Shown: positions 47,459 through 58,560 of the stretch, piece after piece | Layout of the letters: each line of letters begins with the position of its first letter | Position numbering within the stretch: the stretch's first letter is position 1 | Assembly: GCA_037367355.1 (NCBI GenBank) | Contig: CM074697.1 | Location: forward strand, 2,542,001-2,606,000 | Length of the DNA stretch: 64,000 nt | Source: Neoscytalidium dimidiatum | Lineage: Eukaryota > Ascomycota > Dothideomycetes > Botryosphaeriales > Botryosphaeriaceae | Reading direction: 5' to 3' | Position numbers and translations under genes: made by a program | Notes under the pieces: model-generated | What the model saw: only the letters and a program-made list of their open reading frames with translations | Told to the model about the DNA's origin: nothing | Database searches by the model: none

Positions 47459-48700
47459 ATGGCGCCTCTGGACAACCCTGTCATCAGTCCAGGCTCTACT
47501 ATCCTCGTGACGGGAGTCAATGGCTTTGTTGGCTCGCACACTGCTGACCAGCTTTTGCAACATGGCTACAATGTGCGCGGTACCGTCAGAGAAGGTAGCA
47601 AACACTCCTGGCTTGCAGAGTTATTTGAGAAAAAGTACGGCCGCGGAAAGTTCGAGATGGTGGTTGTTAAGGACATGGGAGAAGACGGCGCATTCGACGC
47701 GGCTGTCGCAGGTAAGCCTCAAGCAACCTGAACCATTCAGTGACCTTTGCTAAAGGCTCTCCTTCTCAAAGGCGTTTCCGGTGTCGCCCACATCGCCTCG
47801 GTCCGCAGCACCGAAGGCACAACTGATGAATTGATACGTAATACCATTGCGGGCACATTAAATTGCCTAAGGGCTGCAGCCAAGGAGCCAAAAATGCAGC
47901 GCTTCGTGCTCACTTCATCCTCGGCTGCGGTCCGCTCGTTGGAAGGCTACCGCGGCACCAACGCAGTTTCGGCACAGGAGTACGACGAGGAGACTGTAGC
48001 ACTGTCCAAAGCCATTCCTAGCGATCTTCCGCTTTCGCAAAAGTTCCTGATTGCCTACTTTGCATCCAAGGTGAGGTCGGAACAGGTCTTCTGGGAATGG
48101 ATTGAGGAAAACAAACCGCATTTCAGCGCCAACTCCGGTAGGTAGGAATCTGTGGATGCCAAAGCAGGAGCTCTTCGTTGATACAGAAGATTTAGTGCTT
48201 CCTCCCACAATATATGGCGGCCCACTTGACGTGTCGAAGCAAGGCTTCCCTTCGACGGCCAAGTTTCCTCTCAACATTTTGGATGGGGATATTAACTCCA
48301 TCAAGTACATTCAGCGCTGTGAGTTTGAGCTCTTGCTAGAAAGACATGATGAACAAAAAGAAAATGTACAACTAAATCCTGCTCAGGGTACTTCGTCAAT
48401 GTGAAAGATGTCGCTCGTCTTCACGTTGCTGGTCTAATACATCCCGGCGTCAGCGGCGAGCGGATCTTCGCATTTGCAGGCACATATTCCATCAACGAAC
48501 TCTTCGATATCTATGCAAAATACGTACCCCGGTATAGATCTCCCGAGAAGCTACCCGATCTAGACTACCCACTGGCTCCAATTATACCCCGCGGGAAGGC
48601 AGGATCACTTCTGAGGGACCTAGGCAGACCCGGATTCACTGATCTTGAACAAACCATAAAAGAAAATATAGAGACACGCATCAAACCATCCCAGGAATAA
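47459..48700 (+). CDS. Extended SDR (aldehyde/dihydroflavonol-reductase-like), 351 aa
   Basis: NAD(P)-dependent oxidoreductase of the epimerase/dehydratase superfamily. Exons 47459-47711, 47772-48137, 48196-48318 and 48387-48700 close in frame (1056 nt); three phase-1 introns of 58-68 nt. The dinucleotide motif TGVNGFVGSH lies near residue 18, with RGTVR downstream as the cofactor-specificity strand. The catalytic serine is in FVLTSSSAAV and the Tyr-x-x-x-Lys in AYFASKVRSEQ. Then come VLPPTIYGGPL and the substrate-domain segment VNVKDVARLHVAGL. Relatives reduce aldehydes or ketones (aldehyde reductase 2, cinnamyl-alcohol-type enzymes). It lies among other tailoring-type genes. Confidence 0.93.
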
Positions 48701-50894
48701 TCAAGAAGAACAGTTTAGCATTTTCCGACAGTACTACATAGTTCAAAGACAATAGTTCTTTTCTCTATCCGTGATATAGTTTGTCGGTTGTTCTGAATTT
48801 CAGCGTTTAGTTTACCTTACACAACAGCTGTCATCACCTTTGCGAGGGTCTGCAACAGGCAACCGGTTAGTGCTTGCCTTTAGAAATGGAGCCTACTTGC
48901 AATTCGTTGGCGCAACTTTCGAAGTAGTTTGAGGCGAGCAGACACAACCGTATCTCTTGACCTCATCTACGGATCCGGGAAAGCGGGATACGTTCCCGGG
49001 GAACTCAATTGCGAAGATGTAGTCCGTCCCATTCCTCCTGGAGGGGTTACGTGCTCAATAAAGTACTATTCTTCCATATTTACCTGTCACTCGAGTGCCA
49101 ACAAATACTCGGACTTCACCTAGTGTGCACTGCTACATGCTTCTTACGTGTTCCGTGCAATTGTATGTCTAAATAGCTTTACTATGTTTGAAATCCGACA
49201 AACCTGAATTTTGTATACAAAATTGGATATGAAGGGCGCACGTATCCCTGTTGTAAGTTGAATGTCCATCAGAACTCGGCATAAGTAGAAACTGTCAGTC
49301 GTGCAAGGACCCCTGCCTTCGACATTGCATTGAGGGCATGTTACGAAAACTTGAGGCGGTACTGAAAAAAAAAAAAAAGCTTCTGTCGATAATCTTCTTT
49401 GTCACAGCCCCGTTTACACACTCTTAGAGTATTGCGTTGCATAGCCAGCTATCAGACGTACCTCTTTCGCCGACGAGGAATTCGACGCCGGGCGCGCCCG
49501 CTTCCACTAGTGGCAAATCGGTGGCATCTTCTAGAATTTCGAGCCCCCGGCTTTAGCACATCTTTCCGGCCCATCTGATTTCCGACCAGAGCGACGTCAT
49601 AGTAGGTCAAATGGGAAGGTGGTTTGGATCAGAGCATCACGGTCAAGCCTGGGCGCACAGCCTTCATGAGTACGGGGCAGCTTTATGATCCGCTAAGCGA
49701 CGGGCAAAGGAGATTGCGAATGACAGTTGAGTTGAGTACATGTACTGGCCGGATGAGTGGGCCAGGGGGTGTCGTGGTGCTTCGAAGGGCCTTGAGGTGG
49801 CAGATAAGGGCAAGGAGATGCCAGAAGAGAAGACGGAGAAGCTCCCGGGGACGATTCTAGAATAGCAGCAGAAGATACGCTTGATGTAGATGAAGGCTCC
49901 GGAATCGAGCCGACGCTAATGCACCCGATGGTCAGCTGGTTCAGCCCCGAGACGGGGCAAAAAGTCATTTCACGTACAGCATGACCGTGCTTGCAGGCTA
50001 GACATCCGGCACGGCTCAAATGACAAGTCTAAGGTCATTCGGAGGCTTGGCTGAGGTGAAGAAATTCTGTGACAATATCCCGTCGAGAATCATCCAGGTC
50101 GAATACCGGTGGGTTGGCCCGGAGGTTGAGCGGGATTAAATTTCTTTTTGTTTTTCCAAAACTATGGTCTTATGCTCACAGAAATCGGACATTAATTAAA
50201 TTATATTATCAGATGTGTACATAAGAGTTGAATGCGCACGAGGAGGAGGCATGCTGGACCAGTATCGATTATGTGCGAGGAATAAATGGTAATTACGTTA
50301 GTGCTAGCATCAGATAGACAGAACGATACCAGCCCAATCACAATGCTTTATTAAGAAGAGAAATAGAACGATAAAGAATGAATGATGAAATGGTAGTGCC
50401 TCCTGCTTCAAGAATTATTGTCGAGGGCCTCAGCGTGGGGTCACTCGTGGACCAGCAATTACCTGGCTTTTATTATTCTAGAGGATCGGGATATACTCTT
50501 GATCACGAAGCTAGCTTGTTACTGTTGCGATATAATACACGCAAGGATAACTTAAGCACCGCTTTTTGTTTAACAATTACATGCTTATGGCTCCTGAGTG
50601 TAAGTTGTGAAGCATCTCTGCGTCATTGGAAGCGCCTTTACTGAATTGTATAATCTATCCTTCTCCGACTAGCCTCTATGTCTCTGTCATGTTGAAGATC
50701 GAAAGCCGCACATAGTATTTACCTAATTGAGAGAGAGGCCTAAATAGGCCTAGTTCCACCCTGTGTACATAGTCTCCTGTTGTTCGCCTAGCCCTTAAGA
50801 GGGTTAATCTATCATGGTTTTCAACGTGTCATACCTCCCATCCTCTACACACTCTCTTGGACAATAAAGGATAATCTAAATCCTCCACGTAGGT
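48701..50894. other. 2.2-kb intergenic, no gene recognised
   Basis: Only short fortuitous frames. A poly(A) run occupies 49365-49378. Confidence 0.5.
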
Positions 50895-51932
50895 CTAATA
50901 AGATTCCCACAGCCTCGCCAGAATCAGCTCGCCCACCAAACCTGCTAACAACGTACCGCTCACAGCCCATTGACCGTAAACAAAGAAGTCCCTGCAGCTG
51001 CGAGGATCCTCGGGGCTGAGCTTGACGAGCATGACGACAGCAGCAGTCTCCGCAAAGACTGTACCGACTATAAAAGGTCCCCGCAACAATCGGCCCAAAG
51101 AGGCAGCGCAGAGCAAGAACGCTGCCATGACACCCACGAGAGACAAGAGGAAGGCCTTCGCATGGTGACGGATGCGCACTGCCAGCGAGCGCACACCGGC
51201 CTTCAGGTCGTCTTGCAAATCCTGGAAGGCGTAGACCGTGTCATACGTGATGTTGAACAGCGTCTGGCCCGCGAACAGCGCAATGACTGCCTTGAAACGA
51301 TCTTGGTCGTTGACCTTGCTGCTAAGGCCGGCCACTGAGGCGGGGCCGTCGACTACAGCGGCGTCGACAAGCAAGACAGCCCAGCCGACGGCGGTGCCCA
51401 GGCAGAGCTGAGGATAGTCCCATAAACGCTTCATGAAAGGGTATATGAAAGCGAGAATGGTGACAAAAACAGCATGTCGCCCCGCTCGTGCTGGAAGTGT
51501 GATATATAGGAAGACGTGGCGCGCAGCAGCAAGGATAACAGTCGTGGTAACGGCTGCGTGGGTCGTTAACGCTCCGCGAGCCAGTGGCCGCTTCTTGCAG
51601 CGCTCTACTTGACGGTCAAGGTCCTGGTCGATGGTATCGTTCCATGCGCAGCCGAAACTGCGCAGCAGCAAACCATCGAGAAGGAAGATGGATGTCAACT
51701 TGACCCAGTCAGTGGCCGACAGTGCCGCGGGATTGGTCGAAATGACAGAGAACAGGAAGCCGATCAGGTAGGGGAAATAGAAGCCTAGCAGTCCTGCAGG
51801 CTTGTTAAAGCGCGTTAACTCCAGATACGGCCTCCAAGGCCGCTCTAGCCGCCCTGATGCTCTTTTCTTGTCGTTCGGAGGGAGGGTCGCCAATTTGGCC
51901 GTAGTGATCTGATTGAATATGGTCTGATCCAT
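50895..51932 (-). CDS. UbiA-family prenyltransferase, 345 aa
   Basis: Integral-membrane aromatic prenyltransferase, intronless. The two Mg-diphosphate motifs are clear: CAWNDTIDQDLDRQVERCKKRPLA (NDxxDxxxD) and DTVYAFQDLQDDLKAG (YxxxDxxDD type), separated and followed by about nine hydrophobic helices. The N-terminal RPYLELTRFNKPAGLLGFYFPY block is typical of the family. It could be the mitochondrial 4-hydroxybenzoate polyprenyltransferase (COQ2), but there is no obvious targeting presequence. Secondary-metabolite UbiA enzymes that attach farnesyl or geranylgeranyl chains in fungal meroterpenoid pathways have the same architecture. The neighbourhood of tailoring-type genes favours the latter. 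ATG 51932 is used because no ATG lies further upstream in frame. Confidence 0.93.
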   Translation of the reverse strand: MDQTIFNQITTAKLATLPPNDKKRASGRLERPWRPYLELTRFNKPAGLLGFYFPYLIGFLFSVISTNPAALSATDWVKLTSIFLLDGLLLRSFGCAWNDTIDQDLDRQVERCKKRPLARGALTTHAAVTTTVILAAARHVFLYITLPARAGRHAVFVTILAFIYPFMKRLWDYPQLCLGTAVGWAVLLVDAAVVDGPASVAGLSSKVNDQDRFKAVIALFAGQTLFNITYDTVYAFQDLQDDLKAGVRSLAVRIRHHAKAFLLSLVGVMAAFLLCAASLGRLLRGPFIVGTVFAETAAVVMLVKLSPEDPRSCRDFFVYGQWAVSGTLLAGLVGELILARLWESY

Positions 51933-52679
51933 GATGCGCAAGAATGCGTGGTACGTTGTAGGAATAGAATAAAGTTAAACGTACGTAGGCCTCGCTGGGG
52001 AACCGGTTCTTTCAGCTAAATAGACTTTGAGAGCTTCGGACTACTGATCTATCATACGTGGCTCGTTTGTTTCATATAGATCTAATACGAGTGGCAAGGG
52101 TATCGGTGGGTTTGAGTAATGTTCGGCGAATTTGCTATTAAATATCTTGTTTGCCCCAAGCCGGTGGTAATACGGTCCAATAACCAATCTTGGCAACTCG
52201 TTCCCGCTTTGCCACGGAGACCAACAAAGGGATGAATGTAGGAGCATGAAAACACCTTCTCTACGGCTTAAACTAAATGTGGCGTAGATATAGGGTCATA
52301 GTTAAAGATAGTTAGAAAGTAACAGCAGCAATCAGTACCAGAGTTAGAGCAAACTTTTCTCAGATTAGGTCGTATAGAAATTTGGAAAGCCCACGTAAGT
52401 TCTGCGGCAAATGCTAGAATAGAAAAAGCTAAATGAACCTCTGTTGAAAATGGCCGCAAGGTGTCTCAAATACAATAAACGTGCCCTTTATCTCTACTAC
52501 AACCGTATGAGTTATGCAATGTCGTCAATCGTATACCATCTAGAGTTTGACCATAGTAGGGTACATATTTTCCTTCATCAAAGTAGCGCTCACGTCTGAA
52601 TAACTCAACATCATCCTCACATCCTTGAATATATTTCCTACATATTTTCCCTCAATAGTCATCATCCCCTCCCTTTCCG
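51933..52679. other. Intergenic, UbiA promoter
   Basis: No gene recognised between the prenyltransferase start and the reductase fragment. Confidence 0.5.
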
Positions 52680-52994
52680 TGATGACAGCACAAAGCGCCC
52701 CATCAAGCTGGCGCGCTTCTCCAAGTCATTCACCCCTTCATCGCCGTTGCCGGTTCGGGTATCCCCTTTGTCGAGGCCCTCCTGGACAAGTACGCTGGCG
52801 ACGTCGTCGTCGATTGCCGCCAGGGCCCTGCCGCCCTCGTATTCACCATCAAGGCCGCAACCACCGGTCTCTCGCTCCGCCACGCGCTCGACGCCGTCGC
52901 TGGGCAGGGCTCGCACGAGGATCTGGGCGCAACGCTCGCGCCCGACGCAGCCGTCACCAGCGTCTTTCCTATGCAAATGTTAGGCACGCTGTAA
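52680..52994 (+). pseudogene. Fragment of a zinc-binding MDR oxidoreductase
   Basis: About 100 codons in one frame read as the cofactor domain of a medium-chain reductase of the quinone-oxidoreductase/zinc-binding ADH type: VIHPFIAVAGSGIPFVEALL, then DVVVDCRQGPAALV, then LRHALDAVAGQGSHEDL and a strand ending in a stop (TAA 52992-52994). Neither the N-terminal catalytic domain nor the C-terminus is present. It is GC-rich and unmutated right up to the A/T-rich block that starts near 53,000, so the gene was probably cut before the LINE decayed. Confidence 0.6.
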
Positions 52995-52999
52995 AGCGC

Positions 53000-54831
53000 T
53001 GAGGCTTGGGTGGAGGATTACTAAGCTATATTATAAATAATACAGCCTAGTAAGCAGTCGGAAGGAGATAATTCTCTAAGAGAGAAGTAGGTAGGAGATT
53101 TAATAAAGAAAGATAAGAGGGAAGATAAAAGATAGAATAAAGCTTTTATTAGCTTATATTCTATTTATTTATTTATTTATTTATTTAACGTCCTTATATA
53201 AGCTAAGCTTATAAAAGACGGCTAGTCTACTAACGTATCTATTTTAGTATTTTAATTAGGGTTTATATTCGAATTTTATTCGGAAAGAAGTCTAGAAATA
53301 GTAGGAACTAAGCTAGTACGTTTTAGAAAGAAATAGAAGAGTAAGAAAGTAGATAGGAATAAGATAAGACTTAAGAAGAATAGAGGAATTTTTAGAGAGA
53401 GACTAAAGTTAGTTTATTAAAAGTACGTATTTAGACTTCCGCCGAAGTAAGTTCTAATAGCTACTTTTAGATAGCTATTTTAGTTATCGATAGAAAGCTT
53501 AGAAGAGCCTTTCGTTCTTCTTTAATATTAAATACGAGGTCTAGAAAGGGGTTTTTTGTTTCTAGCCTAGTATATATATCTTCTCTTTCGAGTCGATACT
53601 TTTTATAGTCTAGAATTAGATACCGAGGGGTTTATTTAGTCGTATTATTATACGGGTAATAATTAGAGGGGTTTAATTTAAAGCGGTTTAAATAGAACTT
53701 AAAGTAGCCGTATTCTATTTTAAGCTAGTAAAATATAAAGCTAGTTTTCCTCTTTATAGAGAGGTCTACTAGCTTCCGTTTTATTTTCTAGTTAAACCGC
53801 CGTAGATAAGACTCTTTAGAGGCTATTTCTACTTACTTATTCGCTATTTTTTACTACGAATTAATAAAGTCTACTTACGTTAGTATTCTAAAGAATATAT
53901 AGCTAGTAGATTTATTATTTAAGTTTATTTTATAGGCGTATTTAGCTAGAAAATCTACTTCTTTATTACCGCGTATATTAAAATAGCCGGGGACCTATTC
54001 TAATTAAACTAAATTTCTATTAAGAATAAGTATTTTAGCTACGTTTAAAGCTCGTATTTACGCTTATTATTCTAGATTTCTAAATAGTATTTTTAGATAG
54101 TAGAGCGCGACCTAGTTATCTGCGTAGATTCTAATATCTTTATCGGTATACTCGTTTCTAACTATAAGTTCGAGGACTCTTATAAGGGCCTCTAGTTCGC
54201 CGTTATAGACTAGATTATTATCCCCGATATTTTCTACTATAATAGTAGTTTTATTTAAGAGAGTAGAATCGTTTCTATCTATAAAAACTACTAATTCTAT
54301 TTCGGTTTTATTTAGAATAGAACTAGCGTCTATATAGATAGAAATTAGATTATTTAGGGGATTTTTAAGTTCGTTTAGATATTTCTTAACTTATTCTTCT
54401 TTCGAGAGTTTAGAAACTTTAACTAAGTAGAGAGTAGATATCTTCTAAGACGGAAAATAAAAAGAATTAATCGTTTTAAGATTTAATAGTTTATCTTTTA
54501 AAAAGTCTCTAATTTTCTTAACGAGTTTACTTTTATATTCGTTCTCTCTTTTTAGAAGGCTTTAAATTAGATATTTTTAGTCTAATTTAAGACTTCGTAG
54601 AGCGTAGAATCGGAGGTTATTTTCTAAGCGGATTTTTAAGGGTAGGATCGCGGCTTCTATTTCGAGGGAAGTAATTAGGGCGGTTTTAAAAACGCCTAGT
54701 ATTTTCCGTAGGGCTAGATTCTAGAGTATCGTAGCTTTTTATTTAAAATTTACTTAGTTATTCTAGTATAAAATAAAGCCGTAGTCGGAAACGAAGATAA
54801 TATAGACTAAGTATAACTATCGTACCGTATT
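53000..54831 (-). mobile_element. 3' half of a RIP-degraded Tad1-like LINE
   Basis: Extremely A/T-rich, stop-filled sequence. Read on the minus strand from 54831, it gives NTVR*LYLVYI, then ALRKILGVFKTALITSLEIEAAI, and near 54350-53950 an RNase H-like block NLVYNGELEALIRVLELI ... IRIYADN. That is the expected order after the reverse transcriptase of Tad1-type LINEs. A (TTTA)n tract at 53160-53188 lies towards the 3' end. The element is interrupted at 54831 by the LTR of a gypsy element, next to a GTATT target copy. Heavy TpA content and nonsense codons fit RIP. Confidence 0.78.
53160..53188. repeat. (TTTA)n simple repeat
   Basis: About seven TTTA units in the LINE 3' region. Confidence 0.85.
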
Positions 54832-55216
54832 TGTTACGCCGGGACTCTTTCTGGGGGAGTCGAGGCGCGTCGTCAGGCAGCTTGGGCTTTCTAGGGGCCA
54901 ATACAGTGGTAGGCAGGGGAGGTTCGTACAATAGTAGGGTAGGAATCAATTGACAAGTTGACCACGAGGGTCCTAACTACGATAAATGAGTGTGGTCTAT
55001 ATACATGGAGTGATCGGTACGATCAGTAGTGATCTGTAATGTTAACCCACTGATCAGTACTGATCGGTGGTCCGAGCTTTGCTGAGCGAGTGTGCGGTGG
55101 TCTGGTGCATCAGTGTCGGTAGGTATTCTGCCGAGTTAGGCCCCGAGTTGGTCACGTGGGCGGTGAGTAGTCGTAGGGTTTCGTTATCCGCCTTTCTGGG
55201 CGACTGTGCCGTAACA
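54832..55216 (-). repeat. 3' LTR of the left gypsy half
   Basis: 385 bp, TGTTACG...CGTAACA, read on the minus strand. Near-identical to the inverse of 62548-62926; the chief difference is a few bases near its left end. The flanking target copy is GTATT at 54827-54831. Immediately inside the element (minus strand) lies the purine-rich tract AGAGGGGGGATAG. Confidence 0.88.
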
Positions 55217-55443
55217 CTATCCCCCCTCTAGGCAACCTTCGGCCCGAAGGTCGAGTATAAAGGTAGTTGAGCTCCCTCCTTAGTTCCCTTGAGATTATTT
55301 CTCTGCCGTCATGTCCAGTTCCGCTCGTCGACGCGCGCTTCTCGCCCGTATCCTTCGTAACGGTACTGACGCTCCCAGACGTTGTTCCTTTTTGTGGAGA
55401 GACCTCGTCTTCGTTGTCTTGTGTCGCCGGATTCCAAGAGGTG

Positions 55444-58400
55444 TTACGAGTGTGCCAAGCGAGGCCACCTTTGTTCCTTTCCTTCTGACATGGCTTCCCT
55501 ATTGAGTTTCGTCGTGTGGATCAACAACGGGACCGGGTGCGGGCTCAGATTGAGCAGACCCAGCGCGAGATCGAAAGGGATGAGGCCGAGATTCAGCGGT
55601 TGCAAGAGGAGGCTCAACGCGTTTGGTTCGTCGTACCGCCACTTCTCGGTCAAGGTGATCCGCCTGTTGCGGACACTTTCCTTCCTGGATTCCCGGTCAG
55701 GAGTTGTTTGAGCGGGAGTTGGCGGCCATTGAGGCTGAGGAGGCGCAGGAGGCGCGGGCGGCTCAGGGGTCCTTGTTATCTGGTTCAGGCGGTGGTGACG
55801 TGGCGGGTTCCGACGGGCTGGTTCCTCGAGAGGCACCGGTGGACCAGTTTCAGGTGTCCTTGACGCCTCCTCCGGGGTTTGCGTCGTGGGAGGATGCTCT
55901 GGGTTTGGGCGGTCAGGGTTTCGTCGGTGGTATTCATGGATGAGTTCCTCGCAGTTAAGGTAAGAGATTGGTTCCCATGAGGGTTCCCACGGGTTCCCGG
56001 CGGAATCCGCTCCTTCCCATTTGATGAGGTACTTAAATTGACCGTCGATCCAGTCTCCATCCAAGATTTTCTCTACGTCCCATTCTTTGTCGGCGTCATC
56101 GGGTGTATTTCAAGTTCTGGGTCAGGTTCGGCGTTGCTGTGTGCGGGTTCAAGTAAAGAGATGTGGAAAACTGGGTGTATACCCACTTGTTCTGGCAATC
56201 TGAGTTTAAAGGAAACAGGTGAAAGTTTTTCTCAATTTGGTAGGGTCCGATTTTCTTGTGGTCCAATTTGTCGTTCGATCGTGTTGTTTTGATGTTTTTC
56301 TGAGGCCAGACTTTATCCCCCTCCTTCAGGGCGGCGACGCCTGGCGCCGTCTGTCATGGTACATGGCCATTCGGTATGCGGTGAATTTGATGTCTCGGGC
56401 AGTTCCTGGTGTAGTTCACGTAGCTGGTCTGCTCTGAGCATAGCTTTTGGGCGAGTACTTCGCAGATCTGGGGTTCTCCGAAGGCAGTAGGGTCGAATCC
56501 GTAGTTGGCGTAGAAGGGCGTGGTTTGTGTGGCTTCCGTTGATGTGCTGTTGTACGCGTATTGGGCTAATGGTAGGAGTTCGACCCAGTTGTTTTGCCTG
56601 TAATTCAGGTAGAATCTTAGGTACTGTTCTAGCGTTTGGTTGGTTCGTTCCGTTTGTCCATCGGTTTGCGGGTGTGCCGTTGTTGACATCTTGTGTTTAG
56701 TTCCTAACTTGTGGACCAAGGTTTGCCAGAACTTAGCTCTGAATCGTGGGTCTCGGTCCGTGATTAGTTCCTTGGGCATCCCGTGGTGGGCGAAGACATA
56801 TCTGAGGAAGAGGTAGGCGCAGCCTTCTGCTCCGATTTTTTTTTACAAGGGATGAAGTATGCCCATTTTGTCAGGCGGTCGACAATGACCAGGATGGCGT
56901 TGTGTCGTGCTTTAGTCACAGGGTCTACTGAATTTGGCAGGTCGGTGATAAAATCCATTGTGACCGATTCCCAGGGTTTGGTTGGTGTTGTGATGAGCTG
57001 TAGTTGTCCGTATGGTGCATGTCGTGCCACCTTGTTTTTGCGCATTCGTCACATTCCTGGATGACTTTCTACTACTTTCCTCATTCGGGGAAAGTAGAAG
57101 TGTCTTGCAAGCCGTTCCAAGGTTCTTGTCATTCCTGGGTGTCCGTGAACTGCGGACTCGTGGTATTCCTTTGTCAGCCGTTTGCGCAGAGGTGTGGGTA
57201 CGTAGATTTTTCCGCGGAATAGTATGTTGCCTCTATGGTCTTGGACTAGGTCGGGGTCGTCATGTTCGGGGTGCCTATTCGTTGAAGCAGTTCTTGGGAT
57301 AGCGGATCATTGTTATATTTTCCTTGGATGATTTGTTCCCAAGTGGCGGTGTCATCTTCTTCCTCGTTTACTGCCTCTTCCGTGGTTTCTTCAAGTGTTG
57401 GTATGGGTTCCTCGTCCTGCGGTTCCTCTTCGTCCTCCGGCTCCTGCTCTGGTGTTGGGTTTCGTGGAGGTTCGTCGTCGTCGATGGGGCTCCCTAGCCT
57501 TATGATGGGTGCCAGTATTCGTTCTTCCCAGGGTGCGTCGGATTCTTCAATGATTCGGGGCGGTTGGGGCCTAACGTGCCGTCGTCATTTTGTCGTAGTA
57601 CTGCTGGTGATAGTTCTGGCTTTCCTTCCACGTGGTCGGCTCTGCGGCTAAGTGCGTCGGCCTTGCCGTTTTCACTTCCCTTGCGGTAGTGGATCTTGAA
57701 GTAGAAGGGGGCGAGTTGTTCTGCCCATCGTACTTGTCTTCTGTTTAACACCTTGGTGGTTGTGAAGTATCCCAGGTTCTTGTGATCCGAGTATACCGTG
57801 ATTTCGTAGTTAGCTCCCTCAAGGTAGTGTCGCCATTCCTTGAACGCTGTGACGATCGCAAGCAGTTCTTTGTCGTGTATCTCGTAATTGAGCTCGGCGG
57901 GTGACATTTTGCGAGTAATACGCGCGAGGGTGTAATCTTCCCTCGTCGTCTGGCTGGCTGAGGTAGCGCCAATGGCATAGTCGGATGCGTCAGTTTCGAG
58001 GTAGAGTGGCTTGTCAGGATCGAACAGAGGTACCGGCGCTTCTACGAAGGCCCTTTGAGTTGATCAAACGCCTCTTGTTGGGGTGCTTCCCAGGTGAAAG
58101 GGTATTTTTCGGGTGAGTCGGATTAGGGGTTCGGCTACATGCGAGTATCGTTTGATGAATCGTCGGTAGAAGTTGGCAAACCCTAAAAAGGCTTGTACTT
58201 CTTTGACGTTCCTTGGTTCTGGCCACTTCAGGATGTCTTCCACCTTTTTTGGGTCCATGACTATTTTCCTGGTTCGATGATAAAGCCTAGGAATTCTACC
58301 CTTTGGGCATGGAAGGTACATTTTCTGGTTTGACGGAGAGGTTGTATTCGAGTAGTTTCTGGAGGACTTTGGATACATGTTCCTTGTGTTCTTCAAGGGT

Positions 58401-58460
58401 TTCTGAGTAGATCAGGATGTCGTCGAGGTAGGCTGTGCAGAATCGGTCCAGATATTCTCG
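55444..58460 (-). mobile_element. Ty3/gypsy chromovirus pol, 3' part, several frameshifts
   Basis: Minus-strand order, 5' to 3'. End of reverse transcriptase (58440-58065; KCTFHA..., then [15 protein letters not shown]). RNase H (about 58030-57600; ETDASDYAIGA, DKELLAIV, VYSDHKNLGYF). Integrase zinc-binding segment (about 57060) and core (57045-56354; MDFITDLP, ELITDRDPRF, HPQTDGQTERTNQTLEQYLR). A chromodomain (56064-55880; GQFKYLIKWEG, WEPSW) with a long Pro/Arg-rich tail. The reading frame shifts several times, mostly by one base in homopolymers near the assembly gap, so some breaks may be sequencing errors. Base composition is normal: not RIPped. The 5' part is lost in the gap at 58461. 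Confidence 0.88.
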
Positions 58461-58560
58461 NNNNNNNNNNNNNNNNNNNNNNNNNNNNNNNNNNNNNNNN
58501 NNNNNNNNNNNNNNNNNNNNNNNNNNNNNNNNNNNNNNNNNNNNNNNNNNNNNNNNNNNN
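58461..58560. other. Assembly gap (100 N)
   Basis: A run of exactly 100 N, the usual placeholder for a gap of unknown size. The gypsy pol on the left is cut here and LINE sequence starts on the right. Confidence 0.99.
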
